Assembly (NCBI RefSeq): GCF_902809855.1
Contig: NZ_CADDWJ010000001.1
Coordinates: forward strand, 558,001-622,000
Origin: Acinetobacter sp. Marseille-Q1618
Lineage (GTDB): Bacteria; Pseudomonadota; Gammaproteobacteria; Pseudomonadales; Moraxellaceae
Length of the DNA stretch: 64,000 nt
Direction: 5' to 3'
The first letter of the stretch is position 1, and each line of letters starts with the position of its first letter. The notes under the pieces are model-generated. The model worked only from the letters and a program-made list of their open reading frames with translations, did no database searches and had not been told where the DNA came from. Positions 1-10,030 of the stretch are shown in pieces. Both the position numbers and the translations under genes were made by a program.

Positions 1-1036
1 CCAAAACAGCTAAAATGGCACCTTCATAAAGCAGTGACATTGAACCTTTGTAGTTATCAACGACAGGTGTAACAAAGTTAAATGCTGGCGTGATCTTGAG
101 GTCGGGATGTGCTGCTTTAAGTTTATCCAAGGCTTCGATCACACCTTTTTCGACATCAACTTCGCTGGCACCTTTACTTCGAGTAATTTCAAAGCCGATC
201 ACGGGTTGACCATTTAACAACGCAGCAGAACGACGTTCAGCAAAACTGTCTTTGACTGTGGCAACTTGATCTAAACGGATATGCCGCCCATCACTTAAGG
301 CAATGTCCATTGCTGCGATTTCATCGGCTGTTTTGACTGTGGCAATGGTGCGAATGGATTGTTCACTGCCGCCAATTTTAGTTTGACCACCTGAGGCATC
401 TTGTTGGGTTAAACGCAGTTGGCGAGTAATATCAGTTGCTGTGGCATTCAATGCCAATAATTTTTCAGGTTGAATTTCAACTTCAACTTGGCGTGTTACA
501 CCGCCAACACGAGAGACTGCACCGACTCCTTTGACTTGCAGCATGGCACGTGTAATGTCGTAGTCTACAAACCAAGATAAGGCTTCTTCGTCCATGCTCG
601 GAGATTGGATTGCATAAGTTAAAATCGGTGAACCTGATAGATTGATTTTACTAACAATTGGATCACGCACATCCGTAGGTAAGTCGGAACGTACTTGTGA
701 TACCGAATTTCGAACATCATCAACTGCTTCTTGTAACGGTTTTTCCAGTTGAAATTCTGCGGTAATGGTAACAACGCCATCTTGAATATTGGCATATTGG
801 TTTTTTAAACCCTGAATGGTGGCAATCGAGTTTTCGATTTTGCGTGCCACTTCAGTTTCAAGTTGTGGCGGGGCTGCACCCGGTAAAGTCGCAGTTACAG
901 TCACCATCGGTAGTTCAATATCAGGAAATTGTTGAACTTTCATCCAATGAAAACACATCAATCCTGCCAAGCCCATCATAATAAATAACAAGATCGCAGG
1001 AATGGGATTACGGATCGACCATGCAGAAAAATTCAT
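1..1036 (-). CDS. RND multidrug efflux permease, N-terminal part (cut by window edge)
   Basis: This is the first ~345 residues of an inner-membrane RND (HAE1/AcrB-like) proton-driven exporter; the rest lies beyond base 1. The protein opens with MNFSAWSIRNPIPAILL, a short cytoplasmic leader followed by the first membrane helix. The periplasmic porter region follows, with the family signatures FPDIELPMVTV and LPGAAPPQLETEV and the run of DVRNSVSQV and LPTDV. It starts 2 bp after the stop of the adaptor gene, so the two are co-transcribed and should form one pump with an outer-membrane channel encoded elsewhere or past the edge. Substrate cannot be told from this part. Family is secure; the specific pump is not assigned. 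Confidence 0.93.
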   Translation of the reverse strand, partial: MNFSAWSIRNPIPAILLFIMMGLAGLMCFHWMKVQQFPDIELPMVTVTATLPGAAPPQLETEVARKIENSIATIQGLKNQYANIQDGVVTITAEFQLEKPLQEAVDDVRNSVSQVRSDLPTDVRDPIVSKINLSGSPILTYAIQSPSMDEEALSWFVDYDITRAMLQVKGVGAVSRVGGVTRQVEVEIQPEKLLALNATATDITRQLRLTQQDASGGQTKIGGSEQSIRTIATVKTADEIAAMDIALSDGRHIRLDQVATVKDSFAERRSAALLNGQPVIGFEITRSKGASEVDVEKGVIEALDKLKAAHPDLKITPAFNFVTPVVDNYKGSMSLLYEGAILAVL

Positions 1037-1038
1037 AT

Positions 1039-2235
1039 TTAATTCTCCTGATGGGATGCAAGTTGCTTGCTCAGTGGTGTTTCAGGAATATTAGCAGCCA
1101 CTTTGACTAAATCACCATCAGCTAAGAATCCTGTCCCTGAAGCCACAAGTTTGACATTTTCAGGTAAATCTAAAATTTCGACCAAATTATTTTGACGACG
1201 TCCAACACTGACTTTCTGCTGCTTCACACGGTTATTCTGCTGCACGATAAACACATAAGAAAAACCATCACGCAGTAATAGCGCAGACTGTGGAATGGTG
1301 AGTGCAGATTGTTCACCAAGCTCAAATTCACCTTTGACAAACATACCCATACGCACTGCTTGCGTAAGCGGTAAATCGACATAGACCAAACCATAGCGCG
1401 TTTGTGGGTCGATCACAGGGGCAATCATGCGGACTGTACCTGTAACCGCATCTTGATCTGGATCTGGAGAAATAATTTTGGCAGTCATGCCTTGCTTAAG
1501 TTTGTATAGATCCGTGGTTGTAATTTCAGCACGCCATTCCAGACGATAATCACGGATGAGACGGAAAAGCTCTTGTCCTGTTTGCGCCAGTGAACCCACG
1601 GTGGCTGAACGTGCAGAAATGACACCATTGTCAGGGGCAACCACACGTGTTTGTGCTAAGCGTAACTCATTACTTTTGATTTGTGCATCCGAGGCTTCTA
1701 AACGCGCTTGGGCAGTTGATTGTGAGGTTTGATATTGAGTGGCTTCTTGTGCGGAAATCGCACCCGTATTTCGCAGTTGTTGAATACGTTGATTATTAAT
1801 AACTGCATCGTTGAGTACCGCTTGTGCTTCTTTATAATTGGCTTTAGCAGTGGCTAATTCTGCACGAATACTGTCACTGTTAATTTCAGCCAGCACTTGC
1901 CCACGTTTTACTTGATCGCCGACATTCACATAAACTTTGGTGATGCGTTGTCCAGACAGCTCACTGCCGATGACCACTTCTTGCCAAGCGGCAATATTGC
2001 CATTTGCAGTCAGTTTTTGCTGCCAGTTTTGTCGTTCAGGTTGAATGACCGTAACAGTGAGTGCTGCCTTGGGGTGTGTGTTTTCAGATTTTTGCTGAGA
2101 AACCGTTTTTTCAGTTTTTTTATCTTTAGATTGCCAAAACCAAATAACCGCTAAAATAACAAGAATGAGTGTTGCTAAAATGAGCCAGTGTTTTCGGCTA
2201 AAACGCTGATGAACAGGTGGTTCTGAGTGATTCAT
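1039..2235 (-). CDS. RND efflux periplasmic adaptor (HlyD/membrane fusion protein family)
   Basis: This 398-residue adaptor links the downstream RND permease to an outer-membrane channel. A single N-terminal membrane anchor (about residues 17-34) has no lipobox, so it is probably an anchored rather than a lipidated adaptor. The periplasmic part holds the split biotinyl-lipoyl domain (ANGNIAAWQEVVIGSELSG and later VVAPDNGVISARSATVGSL), an alpha-helical hairpin rich in Ala, Gln and Glu between them, and a beta-barrel plus membrane-proximal domain at the C-terminus. It is the promoter-proximal gene of a two-gene unit (2 bp gap to the permease). A terminator-like hairpin at 2323-2351 separates it from dapC, so its promoter should lie within about 2236-2320. 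Confidence 0.93.
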   Translation of the reverse strand: MNHSEPPVHQRFSRKHWLILATLILVILAVIWFWQSKDKKTEKTVSQQKSENTHPKAALTVTVIQPERQNWQQKLTANGNIAAWQEVVIGSELSGQRITKVYVNVGDQVKRGQVLAEINSDSIRAELATAKANYKEAQAVLNDAVINNQRIQQLRNTGAISAQEATQYQTSQSTAQARLEASDAQIKSNELRLAQTRVVAPDNGVISARSATVGSLAQTGQELFRLIRDYRLEWRAEITTTDLYKLKQGMTAKIISPDPDQDAVTGTVRMIAPVIDPQTRYGLVYVDLPLTQAVRMGMFVKGEFELGEQSALTIPQSALLLRDGFSYVFIVQQNNRVKQQKVSVGRRQNNLVEILDLPENVKLVASGTGFLADGDLVKVAANIPETPLSKQLASHQEN

Positions 2236-2322
2236 TGTGTTTCTTATCAGAGTTATTTACATTTTAGCAGTATAGACATATTTTTTAAAAATGTTTATGT
2301 GTTGTGTAATCCTTTTGGAAAT

Positions 2323-2351
2323 AAAAATCCTCAACAGGTCGAGGATTTTTT
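2323..2351 (-). terminator. Rho-independent terminator after dapC
   Basis: An 8-bp stem (AAATCCTC / GAGGATTT) with an 8-base loop is flanked by A/T runs on both sides. It lies downstream of dapC on the minus strand and upstream of the efflux adaptor, so it most likely ends dapC transcription. Confidence 0.75.
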
Positions 2352-2403
2352 AGTGCGGATAATTTTAGCGAGAAATATTGAATATATTGCTAAATTCGCA
2401 AAA

Positions 2404-3573
2404 TTATAAAATGGCTTTTAAGCGTTGAATGACTTGTTCACATTGTTGAATGTCCGCCACCAATGCCATGCGCACATGCTTTTCACCCGGATTACCTTGT
2501 TCAGTATCACGGGACAGATAACGTCCCGGAAGTACCTTAATATGGGCTTTTTCCATGAGCATTTTGGCAAATTCTTCGTCATTGTCGACTTTTAACCAAT
2601 AATAAAAACCTGCGTCAGGCTTTTCTAATGCTAATAAATGACCCAATTCATTTTGGAATAATTCAAATTTAGCACGGTATAATTTACGATTTTCTTCCAC
2701 ATGTGCTTCATCGTCCCAAGCAGCAATTGAAGCCAATTGATGTTGTACAGGCAACGCAGCACCATGATAAGTACGGAATTTTAAATAGGGATGTAACAGA
2801 TTTGCATCACCTGCCACAAAGCCTGAACGCATTCCCGGTAAGTTTGAGCGTTTAGACAAGGAATGGAACACGATGCAATTTTTATAGTCGTCACGCCCGA
2901 TTTCTGCACACACTTCAAGCAAACCGGTAGGTGCTTCATCAAACCATAGTTCTGAATAACATTCATCTGAGGCAATTACAAAATCATATTGATCAGATAG
3001 AGCAATTAATTTTTTAAACTGTTCTTTGGAGAGTACAGCGCCTGTTGGATTGCCCGGCGTACAGACAAATAGTAGTGCTGTTTTTTCCCATACTTCAGCA
3101 GGCACAGCATCAAAATCACCTAAATAGCCATTTTCCTCAGTACAGTTGATAAAATAAGGTTTTGCACCAGCAAGCAGCGTTGCACCTTCATAAATTTGAT
3201 AAAAAGGGTTTGGCATTACCACATACGGTGTATCTTCACGATTGATCAAGGCTTGAACAAAAGAAAAAATTCCTTCACGTGTGCCCGAAACTGGCAAGAT
3301 ATGCGATTCTGCATCGATGGTGTTAAGTTTGAAGCGACGTGTTAACCAATTGGCAATACTTTGGCGTAATTCAGGCAAACCTTTGCTATTTGGATAAGTA
3401 GAAAGATGTTGAAAATTATCAATAATGGCTTGTTTCACAAACTCAGGTGCAGGATGCTTGGGTTCACCAATTGACAAGGGAATCAAAGGCATCGCTGCGG
3501 GTTGCACATCTTTAAATAATTGATTAAGTTTTTCAAATGGATAAGGATGTAATAAAGACAAACTTGAGTTCAT
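2404..3573 (-). CDS. dapC: Succinyldiaminopimelate transaminase
   Basis: A 389-residue fold-type I PLP aminotransferase. In the succinylase branch of lysine biosynthesis DapC converts N-succinyl-2-amino-6-ketopimelate with glutamate to N-succinyl-LL-diaminopimelate, supplying lysine and the peptidoglycan crosslinker. Visible signatures are the substrate-binding GTREGIF segment, the CTPGNPTGAVLS loop, SDECYSELWF, the PLP lysine in HSLSKRSNLPGMRSG, and the C-terminal Arg in LPGRYLSR. The full-length match and the position directly after glnD (49 bp gap, same strand) support DapC over other class I aminotransferases. An ArgD-type enzyme could share the activity, but the sequence is the DapC type. 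Confidence 0.9.
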   Translation of the reverse strand: MNSSLSLLHPYPFEKLNQLFKDVQPAAMPLIPLSIGEPKHPAPEFVKQAIIDNFQHLSTYPNSKGLPELRQSIANWLTRRFKLNTIDAESHILPVSGTREGIFSFVQALINREDTPYVVMPNPFYQIYEGATLLAGAKPYFINCTEENGYLGDFDAVPAEVWEKTALLFVCTPGNPTGAVLSKEQFKKLIALSDQYDFVIASDECYSELWFDEAPTGLLEVCAEIGRDDYKNCIVFHSLSKRSNLPGMRSGFVAGDANLLHPYLKFRTYHGAALPVQHQLASIAAWDDEAHVEENRKLYRAKFELFQNELGHLLALEKPDAGFYYWLKVDNDEEFAKMLMEKAHIKVLPGRYLSRDTEQGNPGEKHVRMALVADIQQCEQVIQRLKAIL

Positions 3574-3622
3574 GAAATAATTACCATGATATGAAAATAA
3601 AAATAAGTGAGAACACTAAAAA

Positions 3623-6289
3623 CTAGTGTGGATGGGAAACCTGATGCGACGCTTCATCCAAAGCGGCTTTTAACTGCGAAGCAAACAACTCTGATTCTTC
3701 CGTATTTAAAGGCGTACCATCATTTTTGGTGACGAAGAAAATATCCTCTGCACGTTCACCTAAGGTGGCGATTCTAGCAGAATGAATATCTAAGCCTTGC
3801 ATCATAAATAAGCCACCGATTTTGGCAAGTAAGCCCGGTTGATCTAGGGTCGCAATTTCCACCATGTTTTGCTGTAAGGCTTCATTCAAACTGACATCGA
3901 CTGTATTTTCAATATCAAAATGGCGCAGTTGACGGGGAATACGACGTTGCATTACTCCTGGATATTTATCCGACTGATTTAAAGCTTTTACCAAAGCTTC
4001 TTTGACGGTTTCTTCACGATCTGGATCAGTCAATAAAGTTCCAAAACGATCTAAAACTACATAAGTATCTAGGCTAAAGGCTTTGGTTGCAGTGATAATA
4101 CGTGCATCTTGTACATCCAAATTCATACGATCCAACACAGCAACTGTGGTTGCAAATAAGTTGGGTTGATCACGAGTATAAATAAACAGTTGTACCGCAT
4201 CTTGTGCTGCTTTTCGGTGCGCACGTAAGAGTACTAATGGTGCAGGATTGTCACCATGCTGCAAAATGGCGCGAGTATGCCATGCGATTTCATCAGCAGA
4301 TTCTTTAAGGAAATATTCATCACCGAGTTCTTGCCAGACTTTTTCGACATCATCGAGGGCAAACTCATCAACTAAAACTTCACTGGCTGCAAACTTGGTA
4401 TCTTCGATCAGCATTTGATAATCGACGGGACGACCTAAACCAGAACGAATCACATCACGTGCGTGGGTATATAATTGACGCATCAAAGATGAACGCCACG
4501 TATTCCAAAGCTTCGGATTGGTGGCATTAATATCCGCAACAGTTAAGGTATATAAATAATCTAAATGTTCCATATCGCCAATTTTTTCAGCGAATTCTTT
4601 GACCACATCGGGATCGGAAATATCTTTTTTCTGTGCCGTAATCGACATGAGTAAGTGATTTTGAATCAGGTAGGCAACAAGATTACATTCACGTTCAGTA
4701 AAACCATGTGCACGACAGAATTCAATCGCATCAACTGCGCCAAGTTCACTATGGTCACCACCACGACCTTTGGCAATGTCATGGAACAGTGCTGCGAGGA
4801 AAACAATATCTCTACGATTTAAACGTTGGAAGACGGAACTGACTACAGGATAGTCCTTGGCAAATTCAGGCTCTTTAAAGCGATTTAAGTTACGAATCAA
4901 TAATAATGTATGCGCATCAACGGTATAAATATGAAATAAATCGTACTGCATCAATCCCATAATTTGCCCAAAAGCAGGGATGTAATTTCCCAAAACGCCA
5001 TAGCGTTTCATCGCTACCATCGTGTCATATAAACGATAAGGTGAACGAATAATTGCCATAAATAAGGCTTGATGGGTTGGATTGTTGCGATAATTTTGGT
5101 TAATGCGTTTAGCAGCTAAAGTCAGTAAGCGTAAAGTTCTAGCACGTATGCCTTGAATCTCAGGACGATTTGCCAAGAGATAAAAAATTTCTAAAATAGC
5201 GCTTGGATTTTCAGAAAATATCTTGTGATGTTGGACTGCAAGTTTGCCATCGACCAATTTGAAATGTTCATTGATCATTTCAATATTACGCTCATAATTC
5301 GGTAAACGCGGGGTGATGACCGACTCGTTAAAATAGGCAAGCAGCATTTCATTGAGTGTCGACACTTGTTGTGCAGTTCGATAATAACGCTTCATGAACT
5401 GTTCAATGGGGTAATTGATGTGTTTACCTTCTTCTTTTTGATAGCCGAAAATACCTGCTATTTCACGTTGATAATCAAACAATAAACGGTTTTCATCTCG
5501 CTTGGTTAAACGATGTAAATGATGACGGATTTCCCAAAGAAAGTTTTCAGCTTCTTCGAGTACACCAAGTTCAAACTCAGAAATAAAGCCTAAATGCACA
5601 AGATCATAAATACGATTGACACGGAAATGACGTTTTGCAATCCAGCCGATTTGGTTGATATCACGAATACCGCCAGGGGCATTTTTAATATCGGGTTCTA
5701 AATTACTTTCAGTATTATTATGTTGTGCATAACGACGAGCTTGCTCATCCATTTTTGCATCAAAGAAAGTTTTATCTGTCCATGTTTGTGACACGATACG
5801 GCGTGGCCATTTGATTAAATGAGAATTACCTGTAATTAAGCGTGCTTCAATCAAGGCAGTCGCAACAGTTAGATCGCTCGTCGCTTGTTCAAAACAAGTT
5901 TGAATGGTGCGAACACTCACTCCTGGTTTAAAGTTGCCGACATCCCATAAGGAAGAAATGAAGTTAGAAACGATTTGTTCTTGTTCGGTATTTAAATCAT
6001 TTTCTGACAAGATCATGATGTCTACATCAGAATAGGGCAGCATTTCACGGCGGCCGTAACCACCTACCGCAAAAAGACTAAGCTCAGTTTGATCAAGTCC
6101 TGCATGTTGCCATAAAAAAATAAGCGCTTCATCAATAAAATTAGAGCGGGCATGGATGACCTCACGAATGGGCTGTCCTTGTTCAAACGCCTCCTGCAAT
6201 TGTTGTTCTACATCGGTACGCCATTGGTTAATGGCTTGAATATCATGATTACTACTGACGTAATTCAACAAAGGAGACGTGTTGATCAT
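3623..6289 (-). CDS. glnD: [Protein-PII] uridylyltransferase / uridylyl-removing enzyme
   Basis: An 888-residue bifunctional nitrogen sensor that uridylylates PII under nitrogen limitation and deuridylylates it when glutamine is high. Domain order is textbook: nucleotidyltransferase with [15 protein letters not shown] near residue 80, a helical GlnE-like region, an HD hydrolase domain with [16 protein letters not shown] near residue 506, and two C-terminal ACT domains (about 700-780 and 810-885) that sense glutamine. Length is normal for the family. It lies between purT and dapC on one strand with short gaps (about 50 bp to dapC, 35-45 bp to purT), so read-through is likely. PII and glutamine synthetase genes are not in the window. 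Confidence 0.97.
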   Translation of the reverse strand: MINTSPLLNYVSSNHDIQAINQWRTDVEQQLQEAFEQGQPIREVIHARSNFIDEALIFLWQHAGLDQTELSLFAVGGYGRREMLPYSDVDIMILSENDLNTEQEQIVSNFISSLWDVGNFKPGVSVRTIQTCFEQATSDLTVATALIEARLITGNSHLIKWPRRIVSQTWTDKTFFDAKMDEQARRYAQHNNTESNLEPDIKNAPGGIRDINQIGWIAKRHFRVNRIYDLVHLGFISEFELGVLEEAENFLWEIRHHLHRLTKRDENRLLFDYQREIAGIFGYQKEEGKHINYPIEQFMKRYYRTAQQVSTLNEMLLAYFNESVITPRLPNYERNIEMINEHFKLVDGKLAVQHHKIFSENPSAILEIFYLLANRPEIQGIRARTLRLLTLAAKRINQNYRNNPTHQALFMAIIRSPYRLYDTMVAMKRYGVLGNYIPAFGQIMGLMQYDLFHIYTVDAHTLLLIRNLNRFKEPEFAKDYPVVSSVFQRLNRRDIVFLAALFHDIAKGRGGDHSELGAVDAIEFCRAHGFTERECNLVAYLIQNHLLMSITAQKKDISDPDVVKEFAEKIGDMEHLDYLYTLTVADINATNPKLWNTWRSSLMRQLYTHARDVIRSGLGRPVDYQMLIEDTKFAASEVLVDEFALDDVEKVWQELGDEYFLKESADEIAWHTRAILQHGDNPAPLVLLRAHRKAAQDAVQLFIYTRDQPNLFATTVAVLDRMNLDVQDARIITATKAFSLDTYVVLDRFGTLLTDPDREETVKEALVKALNQSDKYPGVMQRRIPRQLRHFDIENTVDVSLNEALQQNMVEIATLDQPGLLAKIGGLFMMQGLDIHSARIATLGERAEDIFFVTKNDGTPLNTEESELFASQLKAALDEASHQVSHPH

Positions 6290-6324
6290 AAAATTATTGT
6301 CCGTAAATTTTTAAAAACATGGGT

Positions 6325-7533
6325 TCAATCATTGAGTTGAACTGTGACTTTGGACGCTGTATCAAAAGCCAATTGACGTGCTTGCTCAGTGCTTTCAGCA
6401 CGTGCAGTTGCCACACCCATACGACGACGTTCAAAACCTTCTGGCTTACCAAATAATCGTAAATCTGTATTTGGATTTTCTAAAGCAAGATTCAAGCCAG
6501 AAAATCTAAGATTTTGCGCATCTACACCTGCATAGATCACGGCACTCGCTGCAATGCTATGGCGTGCGGTATTTACAGGTAACCCTAAGATTGCACGTGC
6601 ATGTAATTCAAACTCACTTTGGTACTGCGAAGCCAGTGTCACTAAACCTGTATCGTGTGGGCGAGGTGAAACTTCACTAAACCATACTTTATCGCCTTTG
6701 ACAAATAGTTCTACCCCAAAAATACCACAACCACCTAGTGCTACAGTGACTTTATTGGCAATACGTTTTGCTTCGATCAGGGCTGCTTCGGTCATTGGTT
6801 GCGGTTGCCAGCTTTCCACATAGTCACCTGCATCTTGACGATGACCAATCGCATCACAGAAATGGGTTTCAACTTCACCAGTTCGTGGGTTTTTAGCACG
6901 CACAGTGAGTAAGGTAATCTCAAAGTCAAAATCAATTTGTGATTCTACAATCACTTTACCTTGATTAACGCGTCCACCTGTTTGTGCGTATTCCCAAGCT
7001 GCATCGACTTCAGCAAATTCTTTCACGCGAGATTGACCTTTACCTGATGAAGACATGACAGGTTTAACAAAGTTTGGATAACCAATGTCATCACATGCTG
7101 CACGGAAACTTTCTAGCGAATCTGCAAAACGATACGCAGAGGTAGGTAAACCTAACTCTTCGGCAGCCAAACGACGAATGCCTTCACGGTTCATGGTTAG
7201 ATTCACCGCTTTTGCCGATGGAATGACGGTTGCAATATTTTGTTCTTCGACTTCAACCAATACTTGTGTTGCAATGGCTTCGATTTCAGGAACGATTAAA
7301 TTCGGTTTTACTTTTTCGATCAGTTGTTTGAGTTGTTCTGGGTCGGCCATATTTAAGGCATAAGCAAAATGTGCAACTTGCATGGCAGGCGCATTTTCAT
7401 AACGATCTGCTGCGTGTACTTCGACACCTAAGCGTTGTAATGAAATAACGACTTCTTTGCCCAATTCTCCAGAACCTAAAAGGAGTACTTTAAAAGCAGA
7501 AGATTGGAGTGGGGTGCCAATTGTTACGCTCAT
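6325..7533 (-). CDS. purT: Formate-dependent phosphoribosylglycinamide formyltransferase (GAR transformylase 2)
   Basis: A 402-residue ATP-grasp enzyme that makes formyl-GAR from GAR, formate and ATP in purine synthesis, bypassing folate-dependent PurN. Seen: the N-terminal [12 protein letters not shown] nucleotide-fold loop, the [15 protein letters not shown]-grasp loop, and the metal/ATP segment [25 protein letters not shown] (in two parts). I choose the ATG at 7533 (MSVTIG...) because GGA lies 8 bases upstream; an in-frame ATG at 7542 would add three residues. A perfect 9-bp inverted repeat sits at 7545-7572, just before the ribosome-binding site (listed separately). Confidence 0.96.
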   Translation of the reverse strand: MSVTIGTPLQSSAFKVLLLGSGELGKEVVISLQRLGVEVHAADRYENAPAMQVAHFAYALNMADPEQLKQLIEKVKPNLIVPEIEAIATQVLVEVEEQNIATVIPSAKAVNLTMNREGIRRLAAEELGLPTSAYRFADSLESFRAACDDIGYPNFVKPVMSSSGKGQSRVKEFAEVDAAWEYAQTGGRVNQGKVIVESQIDFDFEITLLTVRAKNPRTGEVETHFCDAIGHRQDAGDYVESWQPQPMTEAALIEAKRIANKVTVALGGCGIFGVELFVKGDKVWFSEVSPRPHDTGLVTLASQYQSEFELHARAILGLPVNTARHSIAASAVIYAGVDAQNLRFSGLNLALENPNTDLRLFGKPEGFERRRMGVATARAESTEQARQLAFDTASKVTVQLND

Positions 7534-7544
7534 GCGATTCATCC

Positions 7545-7572
7545 ATGCTTAAGAATAAGTAGCCTTAAGCAT
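7545..7572 (-). promoter_or_regulatory. Perfect inverted repeat in the purT leader
   Basis: Arms ATGCTTAAG and CTTAAGCAT (9 bp, perfect) are separated by 10 bases. On the minus strand the 3' arm ends one base before the GGATG that can pair with 16S rRNA ahead of the purT start at 7533. It could be an operator or an mRNA hairpin next to the ribosome-binding site. It does not resemble the E. coli PurR operator. The function is inferred from position only. Confidence 0.45.
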
Positions 7573-7747
7573 AGCAGAACTGAGCGAGGTGTTAAGTCTT
7601 GATGCTAAAAAACTAGCAGATTGTTGGACAATACATTTTTATTTCAGCATGAAAATAGGTTCTATGAAAATGGCAATGAGTTAAAATTGATCAATAAAGA
7701 TAAGCTACTTAAGCTATTATTTTCTAAAAATGAAGACATGATTAAAA

Positions 7748-8278
7748 ATGACAATGCCAAACTTAGTTTTAAATTATCGTTTAGCTTTAATCAACGACAT
7801 TCCGCAATTGATAGCGTTAATCAATTCTGCTTATCGTCAGAAAAATGAAAATACATGGACAACGGAAGCCGACCTTGTTGCAGGCGATAGGATTTCGCAA
7901 AATCAGCTAGAGCAACTATGTGAAAATAATAATTTTTATTTGCTTGTTGCTGAGCATGAACATCAGATCGTGGCATGTATTGGTTTAACTTTTGATGATT
8001 TCGCCGTAGAAATCGGGACTTTTGCCATTGCACCTGATTGGCAAAATCAGGGTTTGGGAAAATTGGTTTTAGATTATGCTGAAAAATATGCTGCATCTGT
8101 TCAATCTGATTTAAAAATATATGTGATGTGGGTACTGAATGTTCGTACAGAATTAATTGCATTTTATGAAAGACGAGGGTATGTGCAAACAGGTGTAGTG
8201 GAAGATTATCCCATAGATGCCAATGTAGGAATTCCACAAGTTGATTTGCATTTAATTGAAATGCGAAAAAGTGTTTAA
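7748..8278 (+). CDS. GNAT family N-acetyltransferase
   Basis: A 176-residue single-domain acetyl-CoA-dependent acetyltransferase of unknown substrate. The beta-bulge and acetyl-CoA loop are visible as FAIAPDWQNQGLGKLVLDYAEKYA (motif A, residues ~97-118), followed by the C-terminal IAFYERRGYVQTG (motif B). The N-terminal YRLALINDIPQLIALINSAYR is typical of the family. Start is uncertain: ATGs at 7748 and 7754 are two codons apart and neither has a strong Shine-Dalgarno sequence. It stands alone on the plus strand between two minus-strand units. Confidence 0.85.
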   Translation: MTMPNLVLNYRLALINDIPQLIALINSAYRQKNENTWTTEADLVAGDRISQNQLEQLCENNNFYLLVAEHEHQIVACIGLTFDDFAVEIGTFAIAPDWQNQGLGKLVLDYAEKYAASVQSDLKIYVMWVLNVRTELIAFYERRGYVQTGVVEDYPIDANVGIPQVDLHLIEMRKSV

Positions 8279-8418
8279 CAAGGTTTGCAAATGTATGCAA
8301 TTTATAGTGGTACAAAACCTTTTGAGAAGTGTGATTGAGCCTTGAAGTTTGAAATAGAATAAGAATTTTTTATTTAATTATTTAACTTGGACTTAAGTAA
8401 TTATATTTAACATCAATA

Positions 8419-8450
8419 AAAAAAACCCTGAATAAATCAGGGTTTTCTTT
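8419..8450 (-). terminator. Rho-independent terminator of the cyd operon
   Basis: Stem AACCCTG / CAGGGTT with a 7-base loop, followed on the minus strand by at least eight T. It lies 8-40 bp beyond the last gene of the cytochrome bd operon. Confidence 0.88.
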
Positions 8451-8457
8451 TAAATCA

Positions 8458-8754
8458 TTAGGTTAAGAACCAAGTGTAATAACCCCAAAGCATGAGTGGC
8501 CATGCAATATAAGGGCTAAACAACCATTTCCATAACCAAAAACGTGGCAGAAATCCTACGCCATAAATAAAGCCACCAGAGATACCAATCATCACCATCA
8601 TCAAAGCTGTATGATTGTAGTGACCATTGGCATCCAGCATCATTGCAGGGTGAACCAATAAAACCGTAGCTAAAGGCAATGCCAATAAAAATGAAACAAC
8701 CATTGCAAATTTGTTAGGCTTTCTTTCTTCAGTAGTCATTGCGATTTCTGTCAT
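8458..8754 (-). CDS. ybgE: Cyd operon protein YbgE family
   Basis: A 98-residue inner-membrane protein, last gene of the bd oxidase operon. It shows three hydrophobic segments (about residues 18-36, 50-70 and 78-95) and ends in YTWFLT. The YbgE family is known only by its linkage to cydABX; its molecular role is not settled. I choose the ATG at 8754 (MTEIAMTTEER...) because GAGGA lies 7 bases upstream, within the end of cydX. An upstream ATG at 8769 overlaps cydX by 11 bp and lacks that signal. Translational coupling with cydX is likely. Confidence 0.82.
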   Translation of the reverse strand: MTEIAMTTEERKPNKFAMVVSFLLALPLATVLLVHPAMMLDANGHYNHTALMMVMIGISGGFIYGVGFLPRFWLWKWLFSPYIAWPLMLWGYYTWFLT

Positions 8755-8758
8755 GTTG

Positions 8759-8860
8759 TTATTCCTCATCTAAATCTTGATGATGCTCGATATACAGGGC
8801 ACTGAGTACACCTGCAAAACATGCCATCAAAACCCCAAGAATCCAAGCGAAATACCACAT
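8759..8860 (-). CDS. cydX: Cytochrome bd oxidase small subunit CydX
   Basis: A 33-residue protein with one transmembrane helix, beginning MWYFAWILG, the invariant start of the CydX/YbgT family, and ending EHHQDLDEE. CydX binds CydAB and stabilises the haem groups of the bd quinol oxidase. The reading frame is complete (ATG at 8860, TAA at 8759-8761) with AAGGAG about 10 bases upstream. It lies 24 bp after the cydB stop and its 3' end carries the Shine-Dalgarno sequence for ybgE. It is too short for most ORF callers. Confidence 0.95.
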   Translation of the reverse strand: MWYFAWILGVLMACFAGVLSALYIEHHQDLDEE

Positions 8861-8884
8861 ATTTGTTTCTCCTTAGACTTTAAC

Positions 8885-10030
8885 TTAATAAAGACTGTGT
8901 GAATTTTCTTGTACATGTTTGTTGGTAATAACGCCCCACATTTTGTAGTAACACCAAGTGGTATAACACAAAATGATCGGTACAAATATACAAGCTGCAA
9001 CAGTCATTACAGTTAAAGTATTTTTACTTGAAACTGCATCCCACATCGTCAAGCTAGAAACAGGGCTAATGCTTGAAGGCATAAGGAATGGGAACAATGC
9101 AAAACCAGCAGTTAAGATTGCACCCACAATCATGAGTGAAGTTCCAGTAAAACTCAAGCCTGCTTTTGCTTTACCAGCAGCAGCGATCACGATCAAACTA
9201 CCTAAAATTGCTAGGATAGGTGCAAGCATGGTAATCGGATAAGTTGAGTAGTTGTTCATCCAACCATGGTTATTGTTTGTGATCACTTCTTTTGCTAATG
9301 GGTTAGCAACAGCGTTGGTGTCAAATGGTTGCGCTAATGTATAACCTTCGATATTTCCGAAGTATAACCAAGCACCAGCACCTAAGAAACAAACAAGGAA
9401 CACGATACCCATAAGCTGTGTTGCTTTTGCAGAACGCTGACGTAAAGCACCATCAGTACGAAGCATAAGCCATGCACCACCATGCGCATTCAACATCGCA
9501 AGGCTGACTAAACCGCAGATCAACGCAAATGGGTTGAGTAGGGCAAAGAAACTACCTGTATAAGTTGAACGTACAGTTTCGTCTAAAGTAAATGGTACGC
9601 CTAAGAACATATTACCAAAAGCAACACCAAATACTAACGCAGGTACAGCACCACCAATGCATAGCCCCCAGTCCCAAGACTTACGCCATTTGGTATTTTC
9701 AAGTTTGGAGCGATAGTCAAAGCCTACTGGTCGTAAGAACAGGGCAAATAACACCAAGAGTAGCGCCCAATACATTCCTGAGAAGGCGGTTGCATACACC
9801 ATAGGCCATGCTGCAAATAATGCACCACCTGCTGTAATAAACCAAACTTGGTTACCGTCCCAGTGTGGGGCAATCGTATTGATTGCCGCACGACGTTCAT
9901 CGTCAGTTTTACCTACGAATGGCATGATCGCCATAGAACCCATATCGAAGCCATCGGTGAGGGCGAAACCAATCAGCAACACCCCAACGAGAACCCACCA
10001 AATAATTTTCAGTAATTCATATTCGATCAT
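8885..10030 (-). CDS. cydB: Cytochrome bd ubiquinol oxidase subunit II
   Basis: A 381-residue polytopic membrane subunit of the high-affinity terminal oxidase that reduces oxygen to water with ubiquinol. It begins [21 protein letters not shown] and carries the family segment ALTDGFDMG, then [22 protein letters not shown], which are strongly conserved in CydB. Length agrees with the E. coli protein (~379). Its ATG overlaps the cydA stop by 4 bp, a sign of translational coupling. CydB pairs with CydA and binds no haem itself in the E. coli enzyme. Confidence 0.97.
   Translation of the reverse strand: MIEYELLKIIWWVLVGVLLIGFALTDGFDMGSMAIMPFVGKTDDERRAAINTIAPHWDGNQVWFITAGGALFAAWPMVYATAFSGMYWALLLVLFALFLRPVGFDYRSKLENTKWRKSWDWGLCIGGAVPALVFGVAFGNMFLGVPFTLDETVRSTYTGSFFALLNPFALICGLVSLAMLNAHGGAWLMLRTDGALRQRSAKATQLMGIVFLVCFLGAGAWLYFGNIEGYTLAQPFDTNAVANPLAKEVITNNNHGWMNNYSTYPITMLAPILAILGSLIVIAAAGKAKAGLSFTGTSLMIVGAILTAGFALFPFLMPSSISPVSSLTMWDAVSSKNTLTVMTVAACIFVPIILCYTTWCYYKMWGVITNKHVQENSHSLY

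Noticed and set aside
7621..7848. 75-codon plus-strand frame upstream of the GNAT gene
   Set aside because: It overlaps the acetyltransferase in another frame and has no Shine-Dalgarno or recognisable protein features.
7821..8315. 164-codon open frame on the minus strand over the GNAT gene
   Set aside because: Antisense shadow of a recognisable acetyltransferase; the protein (His/Phe/Leu-rich) has no domain or ribosome-binding site.
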